Part shown: positions 24,373-33,520 of the stretch, piece by piece
How positions within the stretch are numbered: the first letter of the stretch is position 1
Layout of the letters: the number at the start of each line of letters is the position of its first letter
NCBI RefSeq assembly: GCF_001308875.1
Contig: NZ_KQ465115.1
Coordinates: 62,001-126,000, forward strand
Direction of reading: 5' to 3'
DNA length: 64,000 bases
From: Lysinibacillus sp. ZYM-1
Lineage (GTDB): Bacteria; Bacillota; Bacilli; Bacillales_A; Planococcaceae
Notes under the pieces: generated by a model
What the model was told of the DNA's origin: nothing
The model's database searches: none
The model's input: the letters and a program-made list of their open reading frames with translations, nothing else
Position numbers and translations under genes: made by a program

Positions 24373-24963
24373 TTACGATGTTACTTTTACTAATGTTCCT
24401 TGTGCTTGTTGTTCAATAAAACCAGCGTTTGCTTCATCCGTATCAATGTGCATTTCCAAACTAAAATCATTGGAAACGCGTACAACTACCCCACGGAATG
24501 TAACTGGACGGTCACTGATTACTTCTACAGAAACCAATTCATTATTTTGAACTTCCAATGCTTTCGCGTCTTCTTCAGTCATATGAATATGTGCCTGTGC
24601 AATAATGACTCCTTGCTCGATGGCCAATTCATGATGTTGGCTAATAATTTTGATGCCTGCTGAGTTGTCAATATTTCCTGATTGTCTCAGCGGAGGGGTT
24701 ACTCCTAGTTTCATGGCATCTGTTCGGCTGACTTCCACTTGAGTAGCTGCTCTTACTGGACCAAGTACTCGGACATTATGAATAACGCCTTTCGGTCCCT
24801 CAATGGAGACACGCTCCTTTGCAGCAAATTGTCCAGGCTGTGATAAGTCAAAATCCTTTGTTAATGTTGCATGTGGACCAAAAAGAGCTTGTAAATCCGC
24901 TTCACTTAGATGGATATGACGAGCCGAAATGGCCACTGGAAATGTTTTTGTCGCTGTTGTCAC
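24373..24963 (-). CDS. pduL: Second PduL-type phosphotransacylase, without encapsulation peptide
   Basis: 196 residues consisting of the PduL domain alone: FPVAISARHIHLSEADLQ, DLSQPGQFAAKE, AQAHIHMTEEDAKAL and MHIDTDEANAGF hold the conserved metal-binding His residues. The N-terminus (MTTATKTFPV) lacks a targeting helix. It is clearly related to the next gene but lacks that protein's flanking domains, so a tandem duplication with divergence is likely. GTG 24963 with AGGGGTG at six bases is the likely start; GTG 24972 is too close to the site. Predicted role: cytosolic acetyl-CoA to acetyl-phosphate conversion, or an isozyme mixed into the core. Confidence 0.9.
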   Translation of the reverse strand: MTTATKTFPVAISARHIHLSEADLQALFGPHATLTKDFDLSQPGQFAAKERVSIEGPKGVIHNVRVLGPVRAATQVEVSRTDAMKLGVTPPLRQSGNIDNSAGIKIISQHHELAIEQGVIIAQAHIHMTEEDAKALEVQNNELVSVEVISDRPVTFRGVVVRVSNDFSLEMHIDTDEANAGFIEQQAQGTLVKVTS

Positions 24964-25009
24964 GTTAGCCACCCCTATATTTCATGGATTGTTGTTACTT
25001 GATGACAAG

Positions 25010-25043
25010 ATGAGAGCTTTCCTTTAGTTGGATCAGCTCTCAT
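25010..25043 (-). other. Intercistronic hairpin after eutM
   Basis: ATGAGAGCT and AGCTCTCAT (9 bp, perfect) flank a 16-base loop in the only sizeable gap inside the structural eut genes. There is no T-run. It probably protects or delimits the upstream mRNA carrying the abundant shell protein EutM. Confidence 0.6.
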
Positions 25044-25053
25044 TCTGATAAAA

Positions 25054-25332
25054 TTAAGCTTCTGTTTTAGGTAAAATCATTTCTATCTCGTGGTGTGGAC
25101 GTGGGATTACATGAACAGATAAAAGCTCTCCTACACGTTGTGCTGCTGCTGCACCTGCATCTGTTGCTGCTTTTACGGCACCTACATCTCCACGTACAAG
25201 AACTGTTACGATACCGCCACCTACATGTACTTTTCCTACTAAATTAACGCTTGCAGCCTTTACCATTGCGTCTGCTGCTTCGATTGCTCCTACTAAACCT
25301 TTTGTTTCTACCATTCCTAATGCTGTACTCAT
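25054..25332 (-). CDS. eutM: Major hexameric shell protein EutM
   Basis: 92 residues, a plain BMC-H domain: [29 protein letters not shown], then [37 protein letters not shown]. Hexamers tile into the microcompartment facets, with a central pore for ethanolamine and products. GGAGGAATGAAAA precedes the ATG. It is followed by a stable intercistronic hairpin, consistent with a need for high expression. Confidence 0.95.
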   Translation of the reverse strand: MSTALGMVETKGLVGAIEAADAMVKAASVNLVGKVHVGGGIVTVLVRGDVGAVKAATDAGAAAAQRVGELLSVHVIPRPHHEIEMILPKTEA

Positions 25333-25348
25333 TTTTCATTCCTCCAAA

Positions 25349-26839
25349 TTATTTATTTTGTAATGTGATTTGTTTTAATACCTGATCTACAATTTGTTGA
25401 ACCATTGTTGTGTCTAGAGAAGGCTCTTGTGAAACAACCGACTCCACAACGGACTGAACTTCAAACTCTGGTTTTGGCACTTCTACATCTTTAATGCCAT
25501 AAGCCATACGTTTGATATTTAAGAGATGTCTTGCTGTGATGTTATCTGACGTAATATTGCCGCCAAATGTACCACAGCCTAATGTAAAGGATGGTGCTAA
25601 TCCCGTTGTGCCACCTACTGCACCGATAGATGATAATGTATTGACTACAATACGAGATACTGGTAATTCAACGGAGAATTGCTCTGCTAATGCTGCATTT
25701 TCAGTGTGAATCGAGCAAGTATGTCCACGTCCACCAATATTTAATAGGTCAATCATTACTTGCTTAGCCTCTGTACTATTTTCTACTGTATAGAGGGCAT
25801 AGATTGGTGATAATTTCTCAAGAGAAAATGGGATATTTTTACCAATCATTGTTTCCAAGCCAACAAGTACTTTTGTATCTTCTGGTACAGTGATGCCTAC
25901 AGAATCTGCTAAGCAAGTAGCTGATTTTCCGACGATTTGTGGATTTACCTTACCTGGAACTGGTGAAATCAATTTCTCCATTTTAGCTTTTTCTTCAGCA
26001 TCTAATAGATAGGCACCGTTTTTCTTTAATTCAGTTTGTACTTGCTCTGCAATTGCTTTATCCACAATAATAGCTTGCTCCGTAGCGCAGATAGTGCCAT
26101 TATCAAACGATTTACTGTGCACCAATTGACGAACGGCCTTTTGAATATCCGCTGATTTTTCAATATAAGCTGGGACATTCCCTGGCCCTACACCATAAGC
26201 TGGCTTTCCAGAGCTATACGCCGCCTTCACCAAAGCGCCGCCACCTGTAGCTAAAATCAAATGAATATCAGGATGCTTCATGAGCTGCTGTGTTGCCTCC
26301 ATAGAAGACATCGTCAAACATTGCAGTAGACCTTCTGGCGCACCTGCTTGTTCTGCAGCTACTCGACAAACATCTAACGCCTCTTTTGTACACTTCACAG
26401 CATATGGGTGTGGACTTAGCACTAAAGCATTTCTTGTTTTTAAAGAAATTAATGTTTTAAAGATGGCTGTAGATGTTGGATTCGTCGTTGGCACAATTCC
26501 TGCGATAACCCCAAAAGGACTTGCAATTTCTGCCACTTTTTTCATTCGATCATAGCCTACGATACCAACAGTTTTTAACTCTTTAATATCTTCATAGACA
26601 TCTCGTGAAGCCACTTCATTTTTCATTTTTTTATGATTAGGGATACCCATCCCTGTTTCTTGCACAGCCATTTTTGCTAAACGATCTGCTTCCTTAAAGG
26701 CAGCATCCGCAACAGCCTTCACGATGCTGTCTACTTGTTGCTGTGAAAATTGCATGTAAGCAGTTTGTGCTGTATTAGCATGTTTAACAGCATCTCTCAT
26801 TTCTTGAATCGCTAATAAGTCTTTGTCTAATGTGGCCAT
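25349..26839 (-). CDS. eutE: CoA-acylating acetaldehyde dehydrogenase EutE with C-terminal encapsulation helix
   Basis: 496 residues of the aldehyde dehydrogenase superfamily. The catalytic Cys is in SFDNGTICATEQAI (about residue 253), and the NAD region in FGVIAGIVPTTNPTSTA. It converts acetaldehyde, NAD and CoA to acetyl-CoA and NADH inside the shell. The usual enteric EutE targeting helix is N-terminal; here the N-terminus has none, but the last ~18 residues (MVQQIVDQVLKQITLQ) form an amphipathic helix after a ~35-residue linker. That helix closely resembles the N-terminal helix of the longer PduL in this operon. GGAGGCGG precedes the ATG. Confidence 0.95.
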   Translation of the reverse strand: MATLDKDLLAIQEMRDAVKHANTAQTAYMQFSQQQVDSIVKAVADAAFKEADRLAKMAVQETGMGIPNHKKMKNEVASRDVYEDIKELKTVGIVGYDRMKKVAEIASPFGVIAGIVPTTNPTSTAIFKTLISLKTRNALVLSPHPYAVKCTKEALDVCRVAAEQAGAPEGLLQCLTMSSMEATQQLMKHPDIHLILATGGGALVKAAYSSGKPAYGVGPGNVPAYIEKSADIQKAVRQLVHSKSFDNGTICATEQAIIVDKAIAEQVQTELKKNGAYLLDAEEKAKMEKLISPVPGKVNPQIVGKSATCLADSVGITVPEDTKVLVGLETMIGKNIPFSLEKLSPIYALYTVENSTEAKQVMIDLLNIGGRGHTCSIHTENAALAEQFSVELPVSRIVVNTLSSIGAVGGTTGLAPSFTLGCGTFGGNITSDNITARHLLNIKRMAYGIKDVEVPKPEFEVQSVVESVVSQEPSLDTTMVQQIVDQVLKQITLQNK

Positions 26840-26854
26840 AAAGCCGCCTCCTTT

Positions 26855-27505
26855 CTATATCACTGGGTTTCTTGCTAAATTTTCGATAGCTTCTCTAAAA
26901 GCATTTGCCGCAGCTTCGCAGGACGATTGACTGCCGCTTAATAAGCCACCACCGAAATTGGTTTCAGAGGGAGGGCCAAAGAAAACCTTTAACTCTACAT
27001 CTGCCGCCTTTAATGCCGCATCTAGCCCGACAACTGCTTCTAATGGCGGTGCGATTAAATACGCAAGTGGTGTGCCAACCTTTACATCTGCCAGCTCAGC
27101 AAGATACGTCCCACAGCTTGCCACTGTATGGGCAAACAAGGCATGGTTGTCATTGTTATTAATGGCTTCAAAGTACGTATCAAACGCTATTTTTTGTTGA
27201 ATGGCATCTAGACCACTCCGAATTTCATCAGGCGAGCTTCCAGCAATAATGCCAATGACTTCCCCTGACAAGGGACCAGATGCATGAGCCGCTCCCGCAT
27301 AGAAACTTTTCGCATAGACAACATCAACATCTGCCTTCTTTGTTGCTTCATCTAATGCTACATATCCTACATCATCAATTGTGAGGGTCACGAGCCCAAT
27401 ACTATGTTGATGTGGCTTCAAATCTAGCTGCTCTGCTAATTCACTGTTGACTCTCGGAATCGTTTGCATTGCCAAAATTTGGGCCATTATTTTTTGAGGA
27501 ATCAT
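26855..27505 (-). CDS. eutL: Trimeric double-BMC shell protein EutL
   Basis: 216 residues with two fused BMC domains: SIGLVTLTIDDVGYVALDEATKKADVDVVYAKSFYAG in the first half and AYLIAPPLEAVVGLDAALKAADVELKVFFGPPSETNFGGGLL in the second. Length and the FGPPSETNFGG segment are typical of EutL, whose large gated pore may pass cofactors such as NAD, CoA and cobalamin. GGAGG precedes the ATG, and the gene sits between eutC and eutE. Confidence 0.94.
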   Translation of the reverse strand: MIPQKIMAQILAMQTIPRVNSELAEQLDLKPHQHSIGLVTLTIDDVGYVALDEATKKADVDVVYAKSFYAGAAHASGPLSGEVIGIIAGSSPDEIRSGLDAIQQKIAFDTYFEAINNNDNHALFAHTVASCGTYLAELADVKVGTPLAYLIAPPLEAVVGLDAALKAADVELKVFFGPPSETNFGGGLLSGSQSSCEAAANAFREAIENLARNPVI

Positions 27506-27516
27506 ATTTCAGCCTC

Positions 27517-28533
27517 CTAACCTTCTTTTGCGACAAGCTCTACCCCACTTGCCTGGTAATGCAAGATTTTTTGTACAACTGTCCCAAGGTAAGCACCAGC
27601 CTCTAATGGTGGGATGCCACCCTTATGGATATTAGATATAACCATGCGCTCCGCTTCCACTGTGCCGATTCTTGGCTTATAGCATAAATACGCACTCATC
27701 GATTCAGCTGAAACTAGTCCAGGACGCTCACCAATTAAGTAAACAATTACCTCTGCCTGTAACAACTCACCGATTTCATCCATGAGAGCCACTCGGCCTT
27801 TATCAATATAGAAGGTTGTGCCTATTTCAATATTTAAATTGCTAAGACTTTGTTGAAGCGCTAAATAGACATCTTGCACATTTTCCTCAATCGCACTCGC
27901 ACTTAAGCCATTTGATAGAATAATCTGCACTTTCGGCTGTTGCTTGCACTTTTGTTGTATCAATGTCTTGGATTCATCTGATAAACGGCGACCTAAGTCA
28001 GGTCTTGTAATGTATTCTTCTTTATCTGTTACCTTTGAAGTCACTTGAAAGACATCAAGTTTTTGTAAAAGATCTTCTGAAACTTCACCATACACAGCAT
28101 CCACTGCAGCCGCATGATCGAGACGGAACTTTAACCACGTTTTCGTTTTCGGTCTTGTTCCCGCCCTACCTACTCCTATACGAGCTGGTGTATGCTTTTT
28201 AGCTGCCTGGACACTTTCTGTTAATGTGTCTGCCTCAAATTGAAAAGGCTTGATCGGCACAGCGACATTTAATGGTTGTTCAAAAGTTGCAGGAGCTATA
28301 TGTGCCTGCTGAGGAGCTCCATGCTGATACAGCTTAATTAATGGTTCCAGTGATGTAGTCCTAGATTCTACTATTTCCGTAGATTCATTGGCATTCGCAT
28401 CATAGAACTTAATAAGTGGCTCTGTTGATTGCTCTGTTGGTGTAGTGTCTACCTCAGGAGCTTGCCCCTCTGTATTTTTCTCCATCTTTTCCATGACAAG
28501 TTGTGTAATCATAGAGACTAATTGATCATTCAC
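27517..28533 (-). CDS. eutC: Ethanolamine ammonia-lyase small subunit EutC with targeting extension
   Basis: About 338 residues, some 40 longer than enteric EutC because of a long N-terminal extension. The first ~20 residues (NDQLVSMITQLVMEKMEK) form an amphipathic helix of encapsulation type, then comes a ~100-residue linker rich in Thr, Glu and Pro that contains a duplicated short motif (EPLIKFYDAN, EPLIKLYQHG). The catalytic-subunit core begins near ARIGVGRAGTRPKT and includes IGERPGLVSAESMSAY. With EutB it binds adenosylcobalamin and splits ethanolamine to acetaldehyde and ammonia. GTG 28533 with AGGTG six bases upstream is preferred to GTG 28542. Confidence 0.94.
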   Translation of the reverse strand: MNDQLVSMITQLVMEKMEKNTEGQAPEVDTTPTEQSTEPLIKFYDANANESTEIVESRTTSLEPLIKLYQHGAPQQAHIAPATFEQPLNVAVPIKPFQFEADTLTESVQAAKKHTPARIGVGRAGTRPKTKTWLKFRLDHAAAVDAVYGEVSEDLLQKLDVFQVTSKVTDKEEYITRPDLGRRLSDESKTLIQQKCKQQPKVQIILSNGLSASAIEENVQDVYLALQQSLSNLNIEIGTTFYIDKGRVALMDEIGELLQAEVIVYLIGERPGLVSAESMSAYLCYKPRIGTVEAERMVISNIHKGGIPPLEAGAYLGTVVQKILHYQASGVELVAKEG

Positions 28534-28542
28534 TCGACTCAC

Positions 28543-29907
28543 CTACCTTTCAAAAATGGATAAATCCCCAGCTCTTGCTGAAAGTCGACCATTTTCATAA
28601 ATGCCCATTTTCTCTAGCCATGCTAAATATGCTGGTGCGGGTTTTTTACCAAATGTTTGCAATAATGTAGCTACATCATGGAAGCTCATTGATTGATAGT
28701 TGAGCATGACATCATCACCCATTGGCGCTGCAATAATAAAGTTAACGCCAGCAGCTGTCAGTAATACACTTAAATCTTCAACATCGTTTTGGTCTGCTTT
28801 AATATGGTTTGTGTAACAAATATCTACACCCATAGGGATGCCATGCATTTTCCCCATGAAGTGATCCTCAAGACCTGCTCGTATTACTTGTTTATTGTTG
28901 TATAAATACTCTGGACCAATAAAACCAACTACCGTGTTAACAATATAAGGGTTGAAGTGTCTAGCAAATCCATAATTGCGAGATTCAAGTGTTACTTGGT
29001 CGATGCCCATATGAGCTTCTGCTGATAACTCTGAGCCTTGACCTGTTTCAAAGTAGAATAGGTTCGGACCAGTACCCGTTCCCTGCTTTTTTATGAGCTC
29101 TTCTGCTTCTCTTATTAAATCCGCAGAAATACCAAACGAACGGTTGGCAATCTCAGTTCCAGCGATACTTTGGAAAATCATATCGGCTGGTGCGCCTTGC
29201 TTAATGGCTTTCATCTGTGTAGTAATATGTGCTAATACACAGTTTTGCGTAGGAATCGACCAATCGTTGATAAATTCTTTTGTGGCAGTTAACACCTTTT
29301 TGACACTTTCAACAGAATCATCAACAGGGTTAATGCCGATTACAGCATCTCCAATACCATAGGACAGACCTTCTTTTAGGGAGGCAATAATGCCGTCTAT
29401 ATTGTCTGTTGGATGGTTTGGCTGCAAACGAGATGACAGTGTACCCTTTTGTCCGATAGTAATATTACATGTTGATAAAATTTCTACTTTATTGGCTGCA
29501 TGAACCAAATCTAGATTTGACATTAGCTTTGTGACAGCAGCAATAATTTCAGAATTCATGCCTTTGCTTAGACGCTTTAACTCACGATCACCAGTATCAT
29601 TCGATAAAATGTATTCGCGTAGCTGCTCAATGCTCCAGTTTTTGATTTCTCCATATATTTGTTCATTAATGTCGCCCTCAATAATGCGTGAAACCTCATC
29701 ATTTTCTTGCGGCACTAATGGATTTTCTCGGATATCTTTTACTAAAAGCTCACTTAACACAGCCTTTGCTGCGATACGTTGCTGAACAGTTTCAGCTGCA
29801 ATTCCAGCTAGCTGATCGCCTGATTTTTCTTCATTGGCCTTAGCCATGACATCTTTTAATGATTTAAAATTATATTTCTCTCCACCAAATATCACCGATA
29901 GATTCAT
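28543..29907 (-). CDS. eutB: Ethanolamine ammonia-lyase large subunit EutB
   Basis: 454 residues, full length. Recognisable stretches include NCVLAHITTQMKAIKQGAPADMIFQSIAGTE, GPNLFYFETGQGSELSAEAHMGIDQVTLESRNYGFAR (substrate- and cobalamin-binding barrel) and MGVDICYTNHIKADQND. ATG 29913 directly touches AGGAGG; ATG 29907, six bases further on, is the better start. The enzyme needs adenosylcobalamin, yet no cobalamin adenosyltransferase (eutT or pduO) is encoded in the locus, so the coenzyme must come from elsewhere. Confidence 0.97.
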   Translation of the reverse strand: MNLSVIFGGEKYNFKSLKDVMAKANEEKSGDQLAGIAAETVQQRIAAKAVLSELLVKDIRENPLVPQENDEVSRIIEGDINEQIYGEIKNWSIEQLREYILSNDTGDRELKRLSKGMNSEIIAAVTKLMSNLDLVHAANKVEILSTCNITIGQKGTLSSRLQPNHPTDNIDGIIASLKEGLSYGIGDAVIGINPVDDSVESVKKVLTATKEFINDWSIPTQNCVLAHITTQMKAIKQGAPADMIFQSIAGTEIANRSFGISADLIREAEELIKKQGTGTGPNLFYFETGQGSELSAEAHMGIDQVTLESRNYGFARHFNPYIVNTVVGFIGPEYLYNNKQVIRAGLEDHFMGKMHGIPMGVDICYTNHIKADQNDVEDLSVLLTAAGVNFIIAAPMGDDVMLNYQSMSFHDVATLLQTFGKKPAPAYLAWLEKMGIYENGRLSARAGDLSIFER

Positions 29908-29918
29908 ATTCATCCTCC

Positions 29919-31343
29919 TTACTTTGAGTGGAAGGCAAGAGTTTTCACAACAACTGGAACAACGCCAGATGGCAGAATCTCGCCAATATCGATGTAATCA
30001 CCCGTCTCCACTTTAATTTGATCGATGCAAATAATTGGTACTGTAGGATTGATTGCTTGTATGGTTTGTCCAATAATCTTTGCATAATCTGATTGAATGA
30101 CTATGATAATTGGTATGTCCTTGGAGCATCTTGTCGCCAAGTGTTGCAATATGGCCTCACACAATACATGTACATCCTGAAAACTTAAATACGGCAATTC
30201 ACTGAAATAGAGTGCAAATGGTGACCGATTGTCCTGTATAGAAAATAAATCATCTGCTCGCTCTACCGCTGTTTTCACCATGTGGTTATAGTCTATTGTT
30301 GTTGCATCTATATAGCAGTTAAAAACAGGAACATTTTTGAGCGGTAACACATCTGCATCTACCTGAATGGTTGCCCCACTTATATCAGTAGTTTGTGTAC
30401 CCGCCCCAGTGACTGTCGCACGTGCGGTCTCCTTAGGTTGTAGCCATAAAAATGCTTGTAGTTGCTCATGCTGGACTAGCATTTTCGCTAATCTTTCACC
30501 AATATCATCATATTGACGCTGTGTACATTCATTTTCATAAATACAGGAGGCTACTCCTCCAGAAAAGACGATGGCATCTACTGGTTTATGCCAGTTTGGT
30601 AAATGCCCTAGTACTAATGGATGCTGTTCATCCGTACACTGCCCCAGCAAGATTAAGGCGAGTGTACCCACCATTTCTTCAATACATTGTGTCACTCGAA
30701 CATCCTCTGCCGCATCACCGACAGATAACGGATTAGACCATTTCTCCATTAGTTGCATGAGTGGCGGAGAAATTGATTGAATTCTACCATTCTTAAATTC
30801 AATCAATCTACCACCAACATGTAAGGTACATGTACCGATGACTTCTCCAAACTGCATGACAGCAATATTGGCAGTTCCTCCACCAACATCAATATTGGCA
30901 ATTACTTTAGAAGAGTTTTTAGATTGCTGTAAAGTACCTGCTCCTTTAGCGGCAATAATGCCCTCTAAATCAGGCCCAGCAGTCGCAACTAAAAAATGAC
31001 CAGCACCATCTGCAATAGTATGGACAACCTCTCTTGCATTTTCCTTCGTGGCAGATTCGCCTGTAATGATAATGGCGCCCGTTGAAATATCAGTGGGTGC
31101 CATTTGCGCCAATTGATACTGTTGAAAAATGAATTCTTCAATTTTTTTCATATCGATAATGTCTTTATTGATAAATGGTGTCTTGATGATTGGACTTTGA
31201 TGTAACACCGTTTTCTCAATAATTTCAATTCTTGGCACATGGGTCACGCCAGCCACATTCTTTAACAGAAAACTACTAACCACCATTTTTGTCGTGCTTG
31301 TTCCTATATCAATCCCAGCACTATAAATTTTTTCAGTCTTCAC
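29919..31343 (-). CDS. eutA: Ethanolamine ammonia-lyase reactivating factor EutA
   Basis: 474 residues with the actin/Hsp70-like ATPase fold: N-terminal SAGIDIGTSTTKMVVS phosphate loop, ITGESATKENAREVV, VIANIDVGGGTANIAVMQFG and VFSGGVASCIY. EutA exchanges damaged cobalamin in EutBC using ATP. The frame opens at a TTG inside eutP, but GTG 31343, 17 bases after the eutP stop with AGAGG upstream, gives the expected N-terminus. It directly precedes eutB. Confidence 0.94.
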   Translation of the reverse strand: MKTEKIYSAGIDIGTSTTKMVVSSFLLKNVAGVTHVPRIEIIEKTVLHQSPIIKTPFINKDIIDMKKIEEFIFQQYQLAQMAPTDISTGAIIITGESATKENAREVVHTIADGAGHFLVATAGPDLEGIIAAKGAGTLQQSKNSSKVIANIDVGGGTANIAVMQFGEVIGTCTLHVGGRLIEFKNGRIQSISPPLMQLMEKWSNPLSVGDAAEDVRVTQCIEEMVGTLALILLGQCTDEQHPLVLGHLPNWHKPVDAIVFSGGVASCIYENECTQRQYDDIGERLAKMLVQHEQLQAFLWLQPKETARATVTGAGTQTTDISGATIQVDADVLPLKNVPVFNCYIDATTIDYNHMVKTAVERADDLFSIQDNRSPFALYFSELPYLSFQDVHVLCEAILQHLATRCSKDIPIIIVIQSDYAKIIGQTIQAINPTVPIICIDQIKVETGDYIDIGEILPSGVVPVVVKTLAFHSK

Positions 31344-31360
31344 CCTACACCATCCTCTCG

Positions 31361-31861
31361 CTACTGTGAGCAATACATGAGATATGGACTATCGCAATCC
31401 TTCACGAATTGTTGAATTTCTTCATGTGTATGGAGCTGAATAAGTGGTGCAATCCATTCAATGCCAAGTTTTTTCCACGAAGAAGTTTTCACGATAGGGC
31501 CCTGTGTCATGACATTTTTTAATAAACCTGTAGCCCTTTCAATATCTGCATCAGGTGCATCAATCTTTGTAATGACACCGATTTGTATTTTAGGAATCCC
31601 TAAGCTAAATTGCGGAGGAAACACACTTCTTGATGATGTAGCATCCTGCAAATAAATCACATGCGTTACTTCCAACGATGTAGCCATAATATTTCTGTAA
31701 TACATAGGATTTTCTATATATTCACCCGGTGTATCGACAATCCAGTCATCATAAACGAGTGCTTGTGTTTTATTGGCATGGCTTTCTTTGCCCAACAAAG
31801 TATTCATCAATGTTGACTTTCCTGCTTGCACACCGCCTATTATCATTACTCGATTTTTCAT
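31361..31861 (-). CDS. eutP: EutP (P-loop GTPase-like, reported acetate kinase family)
   Basis: 166 residues. The P-loop is GGVQAGKST at residues 8-16, then VDTPGEYIENPMYYRN (switch-like motif) and GVITKIDAPDADIERA (NKxD-like). EutP is a small Ras-like protein, and EutP and EutQ have been reported to have acetate kinase activity. With PduL this would yield ATP and acetate from acetyl-phosphate; no separate ackA is in the locus. ATG 31861 with AGGA upstream is preferred over the earlier ATG at 31870. Confidence 0.93.
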   Translation of the reverse strand: MKNRVMIIGGVQAGKSTLMNTLLGKESHANKTQALVYDDWIVDTPGEYIENPMYYRNIMATSLEVTHVIYLQDATSSRSVFPPQFSLGIPKIQIGVITKIDAPDADIERATGLLKNVMTQGPIVKTSSWKKLGIEWIAPLIQLHTHEEIQQFVKDCDSPYLMYCSQ

Positions 31862-31871
31862 ACGACACATC

Positions 31872-32213
31872 CTATGATTTCGTTATTTTTGATGGTGTAT
31901 AACCTAATACTTCGGATAAAAAACGATTAATTTCTAACATCGCCATTTCCACCTCTGATACACTACCAACAATAACGAGACTCCCTGTAAAACGATCCAA
32001 AAATCCTAGTTTGACATTGGCAGCCTTTGTCGCTAAATCCCCTGCAATAATGACCGTTTCACTTGGCGTACACGTCATAATCCCAAGCGCCCCTGCTTCT
32101 TGAATGCCTAGCTTTTGAAACATTTCGGGATCAGGGTTGGCAATAAGGTGACTCAATGTTAGCTGTTTACCCGGCACAAACTCCTGAATAAATCGTTTCT
32201 TTTCTTCACTCAC
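31872..32213 (-). CDS. eutS: Circularly permuted hexameric shell protein EutS
   Basis: 113 residues. MSEEKKRFIQEFVPGKQLTL, then HLIANPDPEMFQKLGIQEAGALGIMTCTPSETVIIAGDLATKAA and VGSVSEVEMAMLEINRFLSEVLGY define the permuted BMC domain of EutS/PduU. EutS hexamers are bent and may form shell edges. The start is a GTG with GAGGTGATG upstream, 25 bases after eutH. Confidence 0.95.
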   Translation of the reverse strand: MSEEKKRFIQEFVPGKQLTLSHLIANPDPEMFQKLGIQEAGALGIMTCTPSETVIIAGDLATKAANVKLGFLDRFTGSLVIVGSVSEVEMAMLEINRFLSEVLGYTPSKITKS

Positions 32214-32238
32214 ACTTCATCACCTCACTTTTAATTGA

Positions 32239-33483
32239 TTAAGATTTTTGATCTGTTAAATATTCGCCTTCTTTAATAATTCCGGCCTTGCGATCCTCAA
32301 TTTCTAGCCTTAATGCAGTTGGTACTGATAGCTTATAGGCTAAAATAATCGCGATAATACCTGCTAAAAACTTACCAGCAATAACCGGTAAAATGATGGT
32401 TGGTTGGAAATTCGCTGTAAATGATAAGTGATCACCTAATAAGAATGCCGAACATACGCCGAATGCAATGTTAATGACCTTATCCTTTGGTGGCATATGG
32501 CGAATAAGTGTGAACATCGCTAAGATATTGGCAATTGTCGCTAAAATCCCTGCACTTCCTACAGATGACAAGCCTAATTTTTTACCAGCCATTTCAAGTG
32601 GTGTTGAAGCATATTTTCGAATTAAATACACCATTGGGAAAGCTCCAGCTAGCATAATACCGATGTAACCGGCTGTTTCCAATGCTCGGAATTGATCGAT
32701 CTCATCTGCCATGATTGGATCGAAGCCCCATGCACCAAATACCTTTGTAAAAATGCCTGTGAAAATTTCTACAATCGAGAATACTAGTACCAATTTGATA
32801 CCTGCATCCATCACACGGCCGAATAACATGAAGCCTGCAATCATACCGTTTGGAATAAGCTTTAAGCCTAACGCGATTAACACAACAAAAATAAACAAAG
32901 GCAATAAATTAATTAATATTTGTAAAACAGAAATGGCAAATACATAAGTAGGTGCCTCTGTTGTACTAATAACTTCACGAACTTCTGTGTTAAATAACAC
33001 AATCATAATCGATGAAATAAATGCACCAATCGGAATTGTTAATACGCCTGCCATAATACCTAGCGCCATATATTTATGATCACGCTTATCTAACATCGCA
33101 AGCCCCATCGGAATCGAGAATACAATCGTAGCACCTGACATAAATCCAACGACTAGAGCCATTACCCATCCCTCATATGACTCTTTTAAAGCATTGGCTA
33201 ATTGGTAACCACCCATGTCCGAAGCTAAAATAGTTGTCGCCGCAATAGCAGGATCTGCACCAATTAACTCAAAAATCGGACTAATAAAATGACTAATAAA
33301 CCATGTTAAGTAAGGTATAGCTGCCATAATCCCTGCTGCTGGGACAAAAATATGACCAACTGTATGGATACCATTCATAAATTCCTTACCAATTCCATAC
33401 TCAGCATCTCGGATTGCTCCGATTGCCCCTAAAACAGCACAAATCATAATAATATAAACGATAATCGTTCCTATCATTGCCAT
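32239..33483 (-). CDS. eutH: Ethanolamine transporter EutH
   Basis: About 414 residues with ten or more hydrophobic helices, matching the ~410 residues usual for the EutH family; ELIGADPAIAATTILASDMGGYQLANAL is a family-typical stretch. It brings ethanolamine across the membrane. The ORF extends 29 codons upstream into the intergenic terminator, which is implausible; ATG 33483 has AAGGGGTGAT upstream (33492 is the alternative). It is the first structural gene after the eutV-eutH terminator, so uptake and catabolism fall under the same antitermination switch. Confidence 0.93.
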   Translation of the reverse strand: MAMIGTIIVYIIMICAVLGAIGAIRDAEYGIGKEFMNGIHTVGHIFVPAAGIMAAIPYLTWFISHFISPIFELIGADPAIAATTILASDMGGYQLANALKESYEGWVMALVVGFMSGATIVFSIPMGLAMLDKRDHKYMALGIMAGVLTIPIGAFISSIMIVLFNTEVREVISTTEAPTYVFAISVLQILINLLPLFIFVVLIALGLKLIPNGMIAGFMLFGRVMDAGIKLVLVFSIVEIFTGIFTKVFGAWGFDPIMADEIDQFRALETAGYIGIMLAGAFPMVYLIRKYASTPLEMAGKKLGLSSVGSAGILATIANILAMFTLIRHMPPKDKVINIAFGVCSAFLLGDHLSFTANFQPTIILPVIAGKFLAGIIAIILAYKLSVPTALRLEIEDRKAGIIKEGEYLTDQKS

Positions 33484-33520
33484 CTTACTCATCACCCCTT
33501 TATGATTAATAAATTTATAT

